From Bacteroidales bacterium UBA1208 (GTDB taxonomy: Bacteria; Bacteroidota; Bacteroidia; Bacteroidales; P3), in assembly GCA_002309955.1 (NCBI GenBank), contig DBXQ01000042.1, positions 13,119 to 46,811 on the forward strand: 33,693 nt of DNA. The letters run 5' to 3'. The translations under genes were made by a program, and so were the position numbers. Below are positions 23,894 through 31,902 of this stretch, one piece after another; position 1 is the first letter of the stretch, and each line of letters begins with the position of its first letter. The notes under the pieces are model-generated. The model worked only from the letters and a program-made list of their open reading frames with translations, searched no databases and had not been told where the DNA came from.

Positions 23894-25396
23894 TCAGAAT
23901 TGGAAATAGATGAAGGGCATTTCGTTGGTGACCATGTAGGCACCTATCATGAAGAGCAGGACGATATATCCAGCCCATCGCAAGATTCGGTTGCGGGGTT
24001 GGCGTGCAAATTCGTGTTCCTGACTGCGGTTAATCCATTCGATAATAGTCATTATCGTGACGGAGACGAGGACAATCCATGCATCCATGTCGGAGGTGAG
24101 GGTAGGGGAGCCGTCGAAGAGTGTCGAGAACATGTGGACGTAGTACTGCCAGGCCTCGGCGATGCTGTCGGCACGGAAGAGTATCCAGCCCATTACGGCG
24201 AGGAAGAAGGTGAGCAGCATTTGACCCAGTTCGCGGAGGGAGGGCAGGATGCGGTTTTCGGCCACGACGTTGCGGTATTTGCGGTTTTTGCCTAAGAGGA
24301 TGAGGGGAAGGAAGAGCAGGGCATGGTATGCGCCCCAGGCTACGAAAGTCCAGTTGGCGCCGTGCCATAGGCCGCTCACCAAAAAGATGACGAGGGTGTT
24401 GAGCAATACGCGCCCTTTCGACACACGGCTGCCGCCCATGGGGATGTATATGTAATCGCGGAACCAAGTGGTGAGGGATATGTGCCAGCGACGCCAGAAT
24501 TCGGCTATATCGCGGCTGAAATAAGGTACGTTGAAGTTGCGGCGTAGGCGGATGCCGAACAGCTTGGCGCAGCCGATGGCGATGTCGCTGTAGCCGGAGA
24601 AGTCGCCGTAGATTTGGATGGTAAAGAGGATGGCGGCAAGTAGCAGAGACGAACCGTTGAACCAGTCGGGATGGTCGAAGATATTGTCCACATAGATGGC
24701 GCAACTGTCGGCCACCACCATTTTTTTGAAGAAGCCCCATAGCATTTGCCTGAGGCCGTCGACGGCTGTGCGGTAATCGAACTTCCGTGCCTGTTCGAAC
24801 TGGGGCAACAGGCTGGTGGCGCGCTCGATGGGGCCTGCCACCAACTGGGGGAAGAAACTCACGTAGGCAAAGAAGGCCACCGCATCGCGGGTGGGAGCAC
24901 AGCCGCCTCGGCTGTTAGGAGTACAGCCGTCTCGGCTGTCATCAGATTGCCGAGTGTTGCGGTAAACATCAATGCTGTAGCTCAACGCCTGGAAGGTGTA
25001 GAACGAGATGCCAACGGGCAGCACCAGATGTAGCAATAACCGGTCGGCATCCCCCCCGAGGAAAGCATCGGCAAACGATTGGGCGAAGAAGTCGTAGTAT
25101 TTGAATAGTCCCAAGATAAGCAGGTTCACCACGATGTTGGTCCAAAGGAAGAACTTGGGGGTAAGCCCTCTCTTCCTGTCTTTGAACCGTGGGTTGGAAA
25201 TGGCCAGTCCCGAGGCGTAGCTGCATGCAGTTGTGAAGGCTATCAGTAGCAGGAAGCGCCAATCCCACCAGCCGTAGAAGAGGTACGACGCTGCGACCAC
25301 AAAAGCGTTCTGCCACAGCAACCGCCTGTGCAAAAGCCAATAGATGCAGAACACTATCGGCAGGAATACCAGGAATTCTATCGAGTTAAAAAGCAT
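23894..25396 (-). CDS. MBOAT family O-acyltransferase (AlgI/PatA-like)
   Basis: A 500-residue polytopic membrane protein with around ten or more membrane segments. Family blocks are 'FFPQLVAGPIERA' (about 180), 'EFWRRWHISLTTWFRDYIYIPMGGSR' region (about 303-328) and 'GLWHGANWTFVAWG' with the conserved catalytic histidine near 343. It is expected to move acyl groups across the inner membrane to the SGNH-like partner encoded 3 nt downstream. An insertion at about residues 152-167, before 'FFAYVSFFPQ', repeats [DN]-S-R-[DG]-G-C-[TA]-P twice and is encoded by a tandem palindromic DNA repeat. The gene has a -7 box only about 12 nt before its ATG. Confidence 0.92.
   Translation of the reverse strand: MLFNSIEFLVFLPIVFCIYWLLHRRLLWQNAFVVAASYLFYGWWDWRFLLLIAFTTACSYASGLAISNPRFKDRKRGLTPKFFLWTNIVVNLLILGLFKYYDFFAQSFADAFLGGDADRLLLHLVLPVGISFYTFQALSYSIDVYRNTRQSDDSRDGCTPNSRGGCAPTRDAVAFFAYVSFFPQLVAGPIERATSLLPQFEQARKFDYRTAVDGLRQMLWGFFKKMVVADSCAIYVDNIFDHPDWFNGSSLLLAAILFTIQIYGDFSGYSDIAIGCAKLFGIRLRRNFNVPYFSRDIAEFWRRWHISLTTWFRDYIYIPMGGSRVSKGRVLLNTLVIFLVSGLWHGANWTFVAWGAYHALLFLPLILLGKNRKYRNVVAENRILPSLRELGQMLLTFFLAVMGWILFRADSIAEAWQYYVHMFSTLFDGSPTLTSDMDAWIVLVSVTIMTIIEWINRSQEHEFARQPRNRILRWAGYIVLLFMIGAYMVTNEMPFIYFQF
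24894..24941. repeat. Tandem 24-nt palindromic repeat inside the MBOAT gene
   Basis: Two adjacent 24-nt copies (24894-24917 and 24918-24941) differ at only three positions. Each contains a perfect 7-bp hairpin, acagccg-(c/t)ct-cggctgt. Being 8 codons long, each keeps the MBOAT reading frame and adds an 8-residue unit. This looks like a REP-like element inserted into a loop that tolerates it. Confidence 0.85.
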
Positions 25397-25407
25397 AAAA
25401 CAGTTTG

Positions 25408-25415
25408 CAAAGGTA
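25408..25415 (-). promoter_or_regulatory. Promoter (-7 box) of the MBOAT-SGNH-anmK operon
   Basis: On the minus strand TACCTTTG followed by CAAA fits TAnnTTTG and lies 12 nt before the MBOAT ATG, so the mRNA leader would be very short or absent. No TTG lies at 19 nt, but a run of eight T precedes it. Confidence 0.65.
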
Positions 25416-25751
25416 CGAAAAAAAACTGGAATTGCGCCGTTTTGTCATGCAAATATCAATGGAGGCGCTTTCGGTCGTTCCTGTACGACCTCCTGATGCG
25501 GTTGTCGCTCGTTGTACTGCGGGGTTGACAATTCTATGGTATCGTTGAAAGTATCCTTGAAAAGGTTGGCAATCACAATGTCCAGCAAACAATTCTCAGC
25601 AGCATAGAAGAGGCTGATCATCAATTATCAATAGGAAGCATGGGATCGCTGCTGAAAGGGTGCAGCCCCATGTCCTTTTAGAGAAGAACGTTGCCTTTTA
25701 TCCCAAGGTTTGCTATACTTACAATAGTTGAGACATTTGATTATACTTTAC
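25416..25751. other. Spacer with a possible gene remnant and hairpin
   Basis: This spacer lies between the MBOAT promoter and the end of hsdR. On the plus strand, 25529-25681 is an open frame of 50 codons without a start codon ('FYGIVESILEKVG', then 'QQTILSSIEEADHQLSIGSM'). It looks protein-like and may be the tail of a lost gene; I do not recognise it. Its 3' end holds an 11-bp hairpin, catggg/cccatg plus gctgc/gcagc (25639-25672), with a 3-nt bulge and a 9-nt loop, followed by TCCTTTT. Confidence 0.35.
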
Positions 25752-28700
25752 TCAACCTTCTGCTGCCAGAGGCATTTCTGACGATCCTTCGTCAACATTG
25801 TAAGGTTTGGCGATATGCTCCACATCATTCTTGAACTTGAAGTACATCGCTTTGGCTGTGGCTTCCATAACAGTTTTGTAAAACTGCGGGTCTTCAAATA
25901 GTCGAGCGAAAGCGTCCATCTGTTCGGTATAGCATTTTTGAGCCACCTTGTCAAAGGTCTTCGGGAATATGTTATGTGCAAACATATTGACATCCGATGT
26001 TTTGGCTTGTTTAGCCAGCATCTTGCCAGAAGCTTGTAGACGGTCGAAAATGCTCTCCACAATCACCCTGTCGGCCTCGGTGAAGTTGCCCTGATACATC
26101 AGGTTAATCTTGTCGATAATGTTGTCCAGCAGGTCACGTTTCTCTTCCTCCTTCTTGCCCTTGCCACCTTTCTCACCCTTTATTGTCTTTTCCTGGGTGG
26201 TCGGCTTAAGCTGTATGGCTCCGCTGGGCTGCACCTTAAACAGGTGGTGCTCCAGTGTTAGCTTGCCACTCAAATCCACCTTTTCATGTGGTGTCTTTGG
26301 CAGCAGTTTGTAAAGGTATTCACAGAAGATATAGGTCTTAAATAGGTCTCGGTCGAAAGTACGTGCAATCTGAGCCATATATGCGTAGAAGCGAACAAAT
26401 GACTTGACCAAGTAACGAACCTTGAAGCGGTCTTCTTCGTCTAACTGCCCGAAATCGTCCACAACAGGTTTCAGTACGCTTGACAGCTTACCCAGCGTTT
26501 TGCTGTCCTGATTTTCGTTATAGACAGCGTAAACCGCCTCCTCGGTCTCTTCGCTCCACAGGTGATATGATTTCAGTTCGGTCAGGTAGCGGTAAACCAC
26601 ATTAACATCTATCGGTTCGGCCAACAAAGTATCCTCATAGAACGGCTTGAACGATGCCTGTATGCTCTCGGCTGAGTTTACAAAGTCGAAGACATAGGTG
26701 TCAATCTTGTCCTTGCAGCTGCGGTTCAGTCTTGAAAGCGTCTGTACGGCTTTTACCCCTTTCAGCCCTTTCAGGACAAACATGGTATGCAGCAGCGGCT
26801 CGTCAAATCCTGTCTGGTATTTCTCGGCCACTACTAGCATATTGAACATATCGCTGGCGAAGTACATTGGCAGTGCTGACTCGCTAATCGTCATGTCGCC
26901 CGTGCTGTTCATCTGCGTTTCCGTGTAATCCTTGCCACCATAGCTGACCGTACCACTGAAGGCCACCAACGGCAGTACGTCTTTGTAACCTTTCTGCTTG
27001 CAGTATTCCTTTATGGCCAGATAGTAACGTACTGCGTGTGCTCTGCTTGGCGACACCACCATTGCTTTGGCCTTGCCGTGTATCTTAGTCAGCGTAATCT
27101 CTCTGAACTTTTCCACAATCAGCTCTGCGGTTTGCTCTATCACGAATTGATGATTGTCATGGTATTCACGCACGGCTTTCAATGCTGGTGGTTCTTCGTA
27201 TTCGGGGTTTTCCTGAATGGTTTTTGCAACCTTGTAGCTGGTTTCTATCGGCGTGAAGAACTGCAACACGTCGAGGATGAAGCCCTCGTCGATTGCCTGT
27301 CGCATCGAGTAGTGATGGAAGGCAGTGTACTGTGGCTGTCCGTCTTCTCCTTTGCCCGCTTCGATACCGAATGTCTGCAAGGTCTTAGGCTTCGGTGTGG
27401 CGGTGAAAGCGTAGAAGTATTCGTTTTTATGCTGTCCTTGGGTCAGCAGGGTTTCAGTCATTATGTCCATGCCGTCTTTCAGTTCCTCTTCTGTACGCCC
27501 TTCCAGTTCGGCCATTTCTCTCAATGCCTCGTCGGTGTCGGCAAGGGCAGCTTTCAGCTTCTCTGCACTCTTGCCACTCTGGGAACTGTGGGCTTCGTCC
27601 ACAATGATAGCGAAACGCTTGCCTTGGTGTCCGTCAAGCTCTTTGTAGATAAGTGGGAAGCGGTGAAGTGTGGTGATAATGATACGCTTCTTGTCGTTGA
27701 TGGCTTCGCGTAACTTGGTCGAGTTATCCTTGTCGGTTATGGTGACAATCTGACCAGTTTTGTGGTCAAAGCCAAGTATGGTTTCTTGCAACTGGCGGTT
27801 CAGCACTCGGCGGTCAGTGACTACAAAGACACTCTGGAACATCTCGGTGTCCTCCTCGTCGTGCAACGAAGCCAGGCGATAGGTGAGCCAAGCTATCGAA
27901 TTGCTCTTTCCACTGCCAGCCGAATGTTGTATCAGGTAGTTCTTGCCCTCGCTCTGCTTACGGGTATCATCAACAAGCTTTTCTACTACATCGAGCTGGT
28001 GGTATCGTGGGAAGATTATCTTTACTGTTGTTTTCTTAACCTTCTTCCCTTTCTCCAAATAAATGGTTTCTTTCTCCTCACGGCTGATATAGCGTTGAAG
28101 AATAGCAAGCAGCATATCACGTTTCAGCACTCGCTCCCAAAGGTAACTGGTGGCGTAGCCGTCGGGGTTCTTTGGATTGCCTCCGTCACCGATATTGCCA
28201 GCTCCGTTGCTGCCTTGGTTGAACGGCAGGAAGAATGTATCCTCGCCTTTCAATTCGGGGGTCATATAGACGTTGTATAGGTCAGCTGCGAAGTAGGCCA
28301 GTATGCGATTGTTGAAGTGGAACAGCGGTTCCTTGGGGTCGCGGACTTCTCGCCACTGGCGTTTGCCGTTCTCCACGCTCTGCCCTTTCAACTGGTTCTT
28401 CAATTCAATGGCCACTACGGGGATACCGTTCAACGACAGCACCATATCAATAGTGTTGTGGTTCTGCGTCGAGTAGGCGAATTGGCGTGTACAGGTCAGT
28501 ATGTTTTGCTGGTATTTCTCTACAAGCTCTTCGTTCTTGTGTGAAGCTGGCTGGAAGTAGGCGAAGCGAAGCTCTATGCCATGGTCTTTCACGCCCTTTC
28601 TCAATACATGTATCAGGCCGAAGTCAGCGACGTTCTGCTGGAAGATGGTGTAAAGTTGCTTCTCGGCTCTCTCTCCATACACATTTTGATACCTCTGCCA

Positions 28701-28856
28701 AGTCTTCGGCTGGGTCTGTGCTATGAAACTGATAAGCGTAGCCATATCGATGGCTTTCGCCTTGTCATATGTCTTCTGGTCGCCTTTGATATATCCACCC
28801 TCATTGAGCAGATAGGCTTCTATGTCGCTTTCAAATCGTTTTTCAGAGTCTTCCAT
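25752..28856 (-). CDS. hsdR: Type I restriction enzyme, motor/nuclease subunit HsdR
   Basis: A 1034-residue subunit that cuts unmodified DNA after ATP-driven translocation. The PD-(D/E)xK nuclease core is at the N-terminus ('VVAIELKNQ' near residue 150). The helicase begins with 'PRYHQLDVVEKL' (Q-motif region), then Walker A 'SAGSGKSNS' near 309. The DEAH box 'IIVDEAHSSQSG' lies near 417, followed by 'FTATPKP' and the motif VI-like 'QTLSRLNRSCKDK'. Length is normal for the family and the frame is intact. It is the last gene of the locus, 5 nt after hsdS. A Lys/Gly/Glu-rich linker near residue 895 separates the C-terminal assembly domain. Confidence 0.96.
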   Translation of the reverse strand: MEDSEKRFESDIEAYLLNEGGYIKGDQKTYDKAKAIDMATLISFIAQTQPKTWQRYQNVYGERAEKQLYTIFQQNVADFGLIHVLRKGVKDHGIELRFAYFQPASHKNEELVEKYQQNILTCTRQFAYSTQNHNTIDMVLSLNGIPVVAIELKNQLKGQSVENGKRQWREVRDPKEPLFHFNNRILAYFAADLYNVYMTPELKGEDTFFLPFNQGSNGAGNIGDGGNPKNPDGYATSYLWERVLKRDMLLAILQRYISREEKETIYLEKGKKVKKTTVKIIFPRYHQLDVVEKLVDDTRKQSEGKNYLIQHSAGSGKSNSIAWLTYRLASLHDEEDTEMFQSVFVVTDRRVLNRQLQETILGFDHKTGQIVTITDKDNSTKLREAINDKKRIIITTLHRFPLIYKELDGHQGKRFAIIVDEAHSSQSGKSAEKLKAALADTDEALREMAELEGRTEEELKDGMDIMTETLLTQGQHKNEYFYAFTATPKPKTLQTFGIEAGKGEDGQPQYTAFHHYSMRQAIDEGFILDVLQFFTPIETSYKVAKTIQENPEYEEPPALKAVREYHDNHQFVIEQTAELIVEKFREITLTKIHGKAKAMVVSPSRAHAVRYYLAIKEYCKQKGYKDVLPLVAFSGTVSYGGKDYTETQMNSTGDMTISESALPMYFASDMFNMLVVAEKYQTGFDEPLLHTMFVLKGLKGVKAVQTLSRLNRSCKDKIDTYVFDFVNSAESIQASFKPFYEDTLLAEPIDVNVVYRYLTELKSYHLWSEETEEAVYAVYNENQDSKTLGKLSSVLKPVVDDFGQLDEEDRFKVRYLVKSFVRFYAYMAQIARTFDRDLFKTYIFCEYLYKLLPKTPHEKVDLSGKLTLEHHLFKVQPSGAIQLKPTTQEKTIKGEKGGKGKKEEEKRDLLDNIIDKINLMYQGNFTEADRVIVESIFDRLQASGKMLAKQAKTSDVNMFAHNIFPKTFDKVAQKCYTEQMDAFARLFEDPQFYKTVMEATAKAMYFKFKNDVEHIAKPYNVDEGSSEMPLAAEG

Positions 28857-28861
28857 AACGT

Positions 28862-30118
28862 TTAGATTTCTTTCTTGCCAGTAACGTACTCATATATGAT
28901 GCTCTTCTTATAGTCTTTCAGCTCCTCAATCTTTTGTTGTTTAATGGCGATAAGGTTGTCAATCTCAGTACATTTGTTGTCAAGATAGTCAGCGATTTCA
29001 ATCATTTCTCCTTCATTTGGTACGGCTATTTTATAATCACCAATAGTAAATGCCGAAATGTTGGGTTGTGCAGAGCCAGCACTATTTAACATAATATACT
29101 CAAAAAAAAGCGAAGATTGTAAGGTATAGTACAAGAAGCGATTTTTGTTACCACGAATAATACCCACACGCTGATTAATACAAGCGATAGTATCGTCTAC
29201 CACAAAACAGCATTTTCCAGTGGTGGCTCCACTCATAGCAATCAATATATCTCCACGATTAATTAAAAAAGGAGATAACTCTTTTGGTGCGGATACCTTA
29301 ACACAATGTTCGTATATTATCGGTGTTGCAATATCACCTATCCGAATTACAGGCATTTCTCCCTCAGACTTGAAATCAAAGCTGTTAAATGCGAAGCCAT
29401 TAATAAAGACTGACAGTGCCTTTATTTTCCTTGTTTCCCACCCTTGTGGTATCTTGCCAATCCAATCAATGCCGCTGTCTTTGAGTTTCACATTGGGATT
29501 GAGGCCACGGGTGACGGCTTCGGTGATAACGGACTGCTTATAGGCTTTCAATTCCTCGATGAACTCTTCCTGCAAGGCTATCGCCTCGTCAATCTCTCCA
29601 CACTTCCTATCCAAAAACTCTGCTATACGTTGCTGCTCTACATCAGAGGGTATTGGTATTTCCATATCAGCGAAGTCCCTATACTGAATATTCTTCCCCT
29701 CCCTAATTCCAACTGTTAATGAGTTAATCTTATCAATAAAGCCATAAGATTTGAAGAGTAATCGATAATAGCCTGTATAAGATTTCTTACGTAATCTAAA
29801 CACAGTGTACGCTGGTGAAATCACACCCTCATTATGGCATATCTCAAAACCACCTTGAAAACTACGAAGACTGATAACAAAATCGTCAATATGGACTGTC
29901 TTGAAGGTTCGTAAATCTGCATCAGCAGCAACCTGTACTACACCTTCAAGAGTATCCTTGTCAACTACGCCTCTATCTTGGGTGGCAGATTGTAAAACAA
30001 GTCGTTCGTTGCCCTTTGTTGTAGACTGGACAAAGATGGTTTTGGCTCTATCGGTTCTCCAATCTTTTGGTATCTCTCCAATCCACGGTATTCCGCTATC
30101 TTTGTATTCTTTAGCCAT
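28862..30118 (-). CDS. hsdS: Type I restriction enzyme, specificity subunit HsdS
   Basis: A 418-residue two-domain DNA-recognition subunit. Each half starts with the family signature ('YKDSGIPWIGEIPKDW' at about residue 5 and 'LKDSGIDWIGKIPQGW' at about 212) and ends in a helical spacer. The spacers are similar ('RKCGEIDEAIALQEEFIEEL' and 'NKCTEIDNLIAIKQQKIEEL'), and pair as the coiled coil that sets the gap between the two half-sites. The two target-recognition domains differ, so a bipartite asymmetric site is expected; its sequence cannot be read from this. No second hsdS or recombinase is in the window, so phase-variable shuffling is not supported here. It starts 3 nt after the 101-residue gene. 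Confidence 0.96.
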   Translation of the reverse strand: MAKEYKDSGIPWIGEIPKDWRTDRAKTIFVQSTTKGNERLVLQSATQDRGVVDKDTLEGVVQVAADADLRTFKTVHIDDFVISLRSFQGGFEICHNEGVISPAYTVFRLRKKSYTGYYRLLFKSYGFIDKINSLTVGIREGKNIQYRDFADMEIPIPSDVEQQRIAEFLDRKCGEIDEAIALQEEFIEELKAYKQSVITEAVTRGLNPNVKLKDSGIDWIGKIPQGWETRKIKALSVFINGFAFNSFDFKSEGEMPVIRIGDIATPIIYEHCVKVSAPKELSPFLINRGDILIAMSGATTGKCCFVVDDTIACINQRVGIIRGNKNRFLYYTLQSSLFFEYIMLNSAGSAQPNISAFTIGDYKIAVPNEGEMIEIADYLDNKCTEIDNLIAIKQQKIEELKDYKKSIIYEYVTGKKEI

Positions 30119-30121
30119 ACA

Positions 30122-30427
30122 TCAGTCTTCCTCTTCTGTGCGATTCATTTCTTCTTTGAACATCTTCAAATGACCTGGATATTCCGTTGGTGCTACCGTC
30201 TTCAAATATTGCAGATAGTTCCTGTAATCTTCAATGGCCTTTTCAAAACCTACGGAAACATACCCAAGTATATGGTCTGCATAATTGAAGTCCAGTTTGT
30301 TGATATCCTTTTCGTGCCGAAACATTGCACGATAGAGTTCTGCAGCTTTAATGTCGTTATCTTCATTCTGCATAGAATATAGCTGACCAAAGCTTTCAAC
30401 AAATCCTTTGAGATTATCTGTTCCCAT
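30122..30427 (-). CDS. 101-residue protein embedded in the restriction locus
   Basis: A small, charged, mostly helical protein of unknown family ('GFVESFGQLYSMQNEDND', 'AAELYRAMFRHEKDINKLDF', 'FEKAIEDYRNYLQYLK', acidic end RTEEED). There is no signal peptide, membrane segment or zinc motif. It is packed between the ATPase (13 nt) and hsdS (3 nt), so it is certainly translated from the same message. Possible roles are a regulator or accessory subunit of the restriction complex, or a partner of the ATPase; nothing in the sequence decides between them. Confidence 0.75.
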   Translation of the reverse strand: MGTDNLKGFVESFGQLYSMQNEDNDIKAAELYRAMFRHEKDINKLDFNYADHILGYVSVGFEKAIEDYRNYLQYLKTVAPTEYPGHLKMFKEEMNRTEEED

Positions 30428-30440
30428 GTTCCTTTTACTC

Positions 30441-31781
30441 TTACATATTTTGTCTTACAATCCGTTCCATATCACCCACAAGATAAAATGGAAGATTGAT
30501 GAGACGAAACTTCTTTTTCTTTATTGTTGTCTGCACATCATCAATCGATAACGGCCCTGACCATACCCTCACGGCAACATCTGTAGGCGAGAGGTCGATA
30601 AAGGAGTGTATGGATCGGAGGTGCGAGTTTCTCCCCGACTTCACCTCTATAGGTATAAGCCGGGAATCAACAGTCCATATAAAGTCAACTTCAGCGGACT
30701 CTCCTCCACCACCTTTAACCCAGAATTGCCGACGCTGGCTAATCTTATAGTTTAATGTCAAGAGTTCTTGTGCCACCACATGCTCAGCAATCCTACCTCT
30801 CCACACATCCATTATGTCGTTGGCTCCAATAATATCATTCCGAATATTGGCTGCATAGTTGACCAATCCCGTGTCAAGCCATATCAGTTTTGGCTGTCGT
30901 TTAGTCTCAGGCATAGCGGGTACCGCTGTATTTGTGATTGGATAGACTAATTCGAGCAGCATTGCTTTCTCCATCAGGCGGAAAGCCTCACCAACCTCCC
31001 GGGATTTATAGTCTGAGTTGGCAAAGCCATTCATAGTGACCGTGCTTCCTGCATTTCCCCACCCGTGTTCCAAAATGAAACGGATGACATTCGACAGTTT
31101 GCCAGCTCTCGCATATTTCTCGGCATCGTCACGATAAGCCTGTAGCAGCGTTTCATATATGTCGTCAAAAGCCAACAAGTCTCGTTCTTCCAAGTATGCC
31201 TGAACTGCTGCGGGCATCCCGCCCACAAGCAAATATGTATTGAAGCAAGACATCAATTCGTTGTGTACCACATCTGCCAATTCTTGTGTCCTCGCCATCT
31301 CCAAAAGATGATTTTTCCCTATAGCACAGACAAACTCACGGAAAGAGCAGGGTCTCATGGGCAAATAATCAACCCTTCCGACCGGGAATGAGAAATCTAC
31401 ATTGACTATGCTCTCCAATAGTGACCCGGCAGCAATAACATGTATATCTGGACGGTCTTCATAGAAATAGCGAAGCTTTGAAATGACTGCCGGCGAATTC
31501 TGTATCTCGTCAATGAAAATCAATGTGGTTCCCTCTCGACGCTGATGTCTATGGAAGAGGAAAAGCTGCTCAACCAGAGTGTCTAATGGTAAATCTTTTT
31601 CAAGAAGTGCCTTGTGGTCAGCCCGCTCCAAGTTATAATAAAGATAGTTATTGTAATTACTCCCAAATTCATTCACCACAGTTGTTTTGCCGACCTGTCT
31701 CGCACCCCTGAGAAGCAAGGGCTTTCTTCGTGGACTCTTCTTCCACATTTCCAACTCGTTTTGTATGTCTCTATTGAACAT
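30441..31781 (-). CDS. AAA ATPase with DUF4143 C-terminus
   Basis: I chose the ATG at 31781 (446 residues). A longer frame beginning with TTG at 31805 would start inside the promoter's -7 box. Residues 1-20 hold the family start 'FNRDIQNELEMW'. Walker A is 'GARQVGKT' (26-33) and Walker B 'LIFIDEIQ' near 90. 'AAGSLLESIV' and 'MRPCSFREFV' follow, both typical of AAA_14/DUF4143 proteins. The C-terminal DUF4143 domain ends in 'EVDFIWTVDSRLIPIEVKSG', which resembles a PD-(D/E)xK nuclease core. These ATPases are widespread and of unproven function, often in mobile or defence regions. It sits between hsdM and hsdS with its own promoter. Confidence 0.92.
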   Translation of the reverse strand: MFNRDIQNELEMWKKSPRRKPLLLRGARQVGKTTVVNEFGSNYNNYLYYNLERADHKALLEKDLPLDTLVEQLFLFHRHQRREGTTLIFIDEIQNSPAVISKLRYFYEDRPDIHVIAAGSLLESIVNVDFSFPVGRVDYLPMRPCSFREFVCAIGKNHLLEMARTQELADVVHNELMSCFNTYLLVGGMPAAVQAYLEERDLLAFDDIYETLLQAYRDDAEKYARAGKLSNVIRFILEHGWGNAGSTVTMNGFANSDYKSREVGEAFRLMEKAMLLELVYPITNTAVPAMPETKRQPKLIWLDTGLVNYAANIRNDIIGANDIMDVWRGRIAEHVVAQELLTLNYKISQRRQFWVKGGGGESAEVDFIWTVDSRLIPIEVKSGRNSHLRSIHSFIDLSPTDVAVRVWSGPLSIDDVQTTIKKKKFRLINLPFYLVGDMERIVRQNM

Positions 31782-31802
31782 ATGTATATTGGTTTGAAAA
31801 TG

Positions 31803-31810
31803 CAAAGATA
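31803..31810 (-). promoter_or_regulatory. Internal promoter (-7 box) before the ATPase gene
   Basis: On the minus strand TATCTTTG followed by CATT fits the consensus; CTG rather than TTG lies 19 nt upstream, within the third 33-nt repeat. The ATPase ATG is 22 nt downstream. It would allow the ATPase, 101-residue protein, hsdS and hsdR to be expressed separately from hsdM. Confidence 0.65.
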
Positions 31811-31902
31811 CAAAATTGTTTTGAAACGTCAGATACTTTTTGCTAAAATTGTTTCAAAATGTCAGGTACTTTGTCTTGTTTTTGTTCCAAAACGTCAGAT
31901 AC
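31804..31902. repeat. Three 33-nt direct repeats between hsdM and the ATPase gene
   Basis: The core GTATCTGACGTTT (minus strand) recurs exactly every 33 nt at 31902, 31869 and 31836; the middle copy reads GTACCTGACATTT. Each copy continues with an AAC-containing A/T-rich part. The first copy supplies the hsdM stop codon and the third runs into the -7 box of the ATPase promoter. The position and phase (about three helical turns) suit a set of operator sites. Confidence 0.75.

Noticed and set aside
25727..25756. gttgag/ctcaac inverted repeat at the end of hsdR as a terminator
   Set aside because: Six base pairs with an 18-nt loop and no T-run on the minus strand.
28862..30118. Phase-variable hsdS through inversion
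   Set aside because: There is only one hsdS, no partial copies and no recombinase in the window; the two internal similarities are the normal conserved regions of the family.
31804..31902. Possible CRISPR array (33-nt period)
   Set aside because: The repeats are contiguous and imperfect, with only about 13 well-conserved bases, only three copies, and no unique spacers or cas genes.
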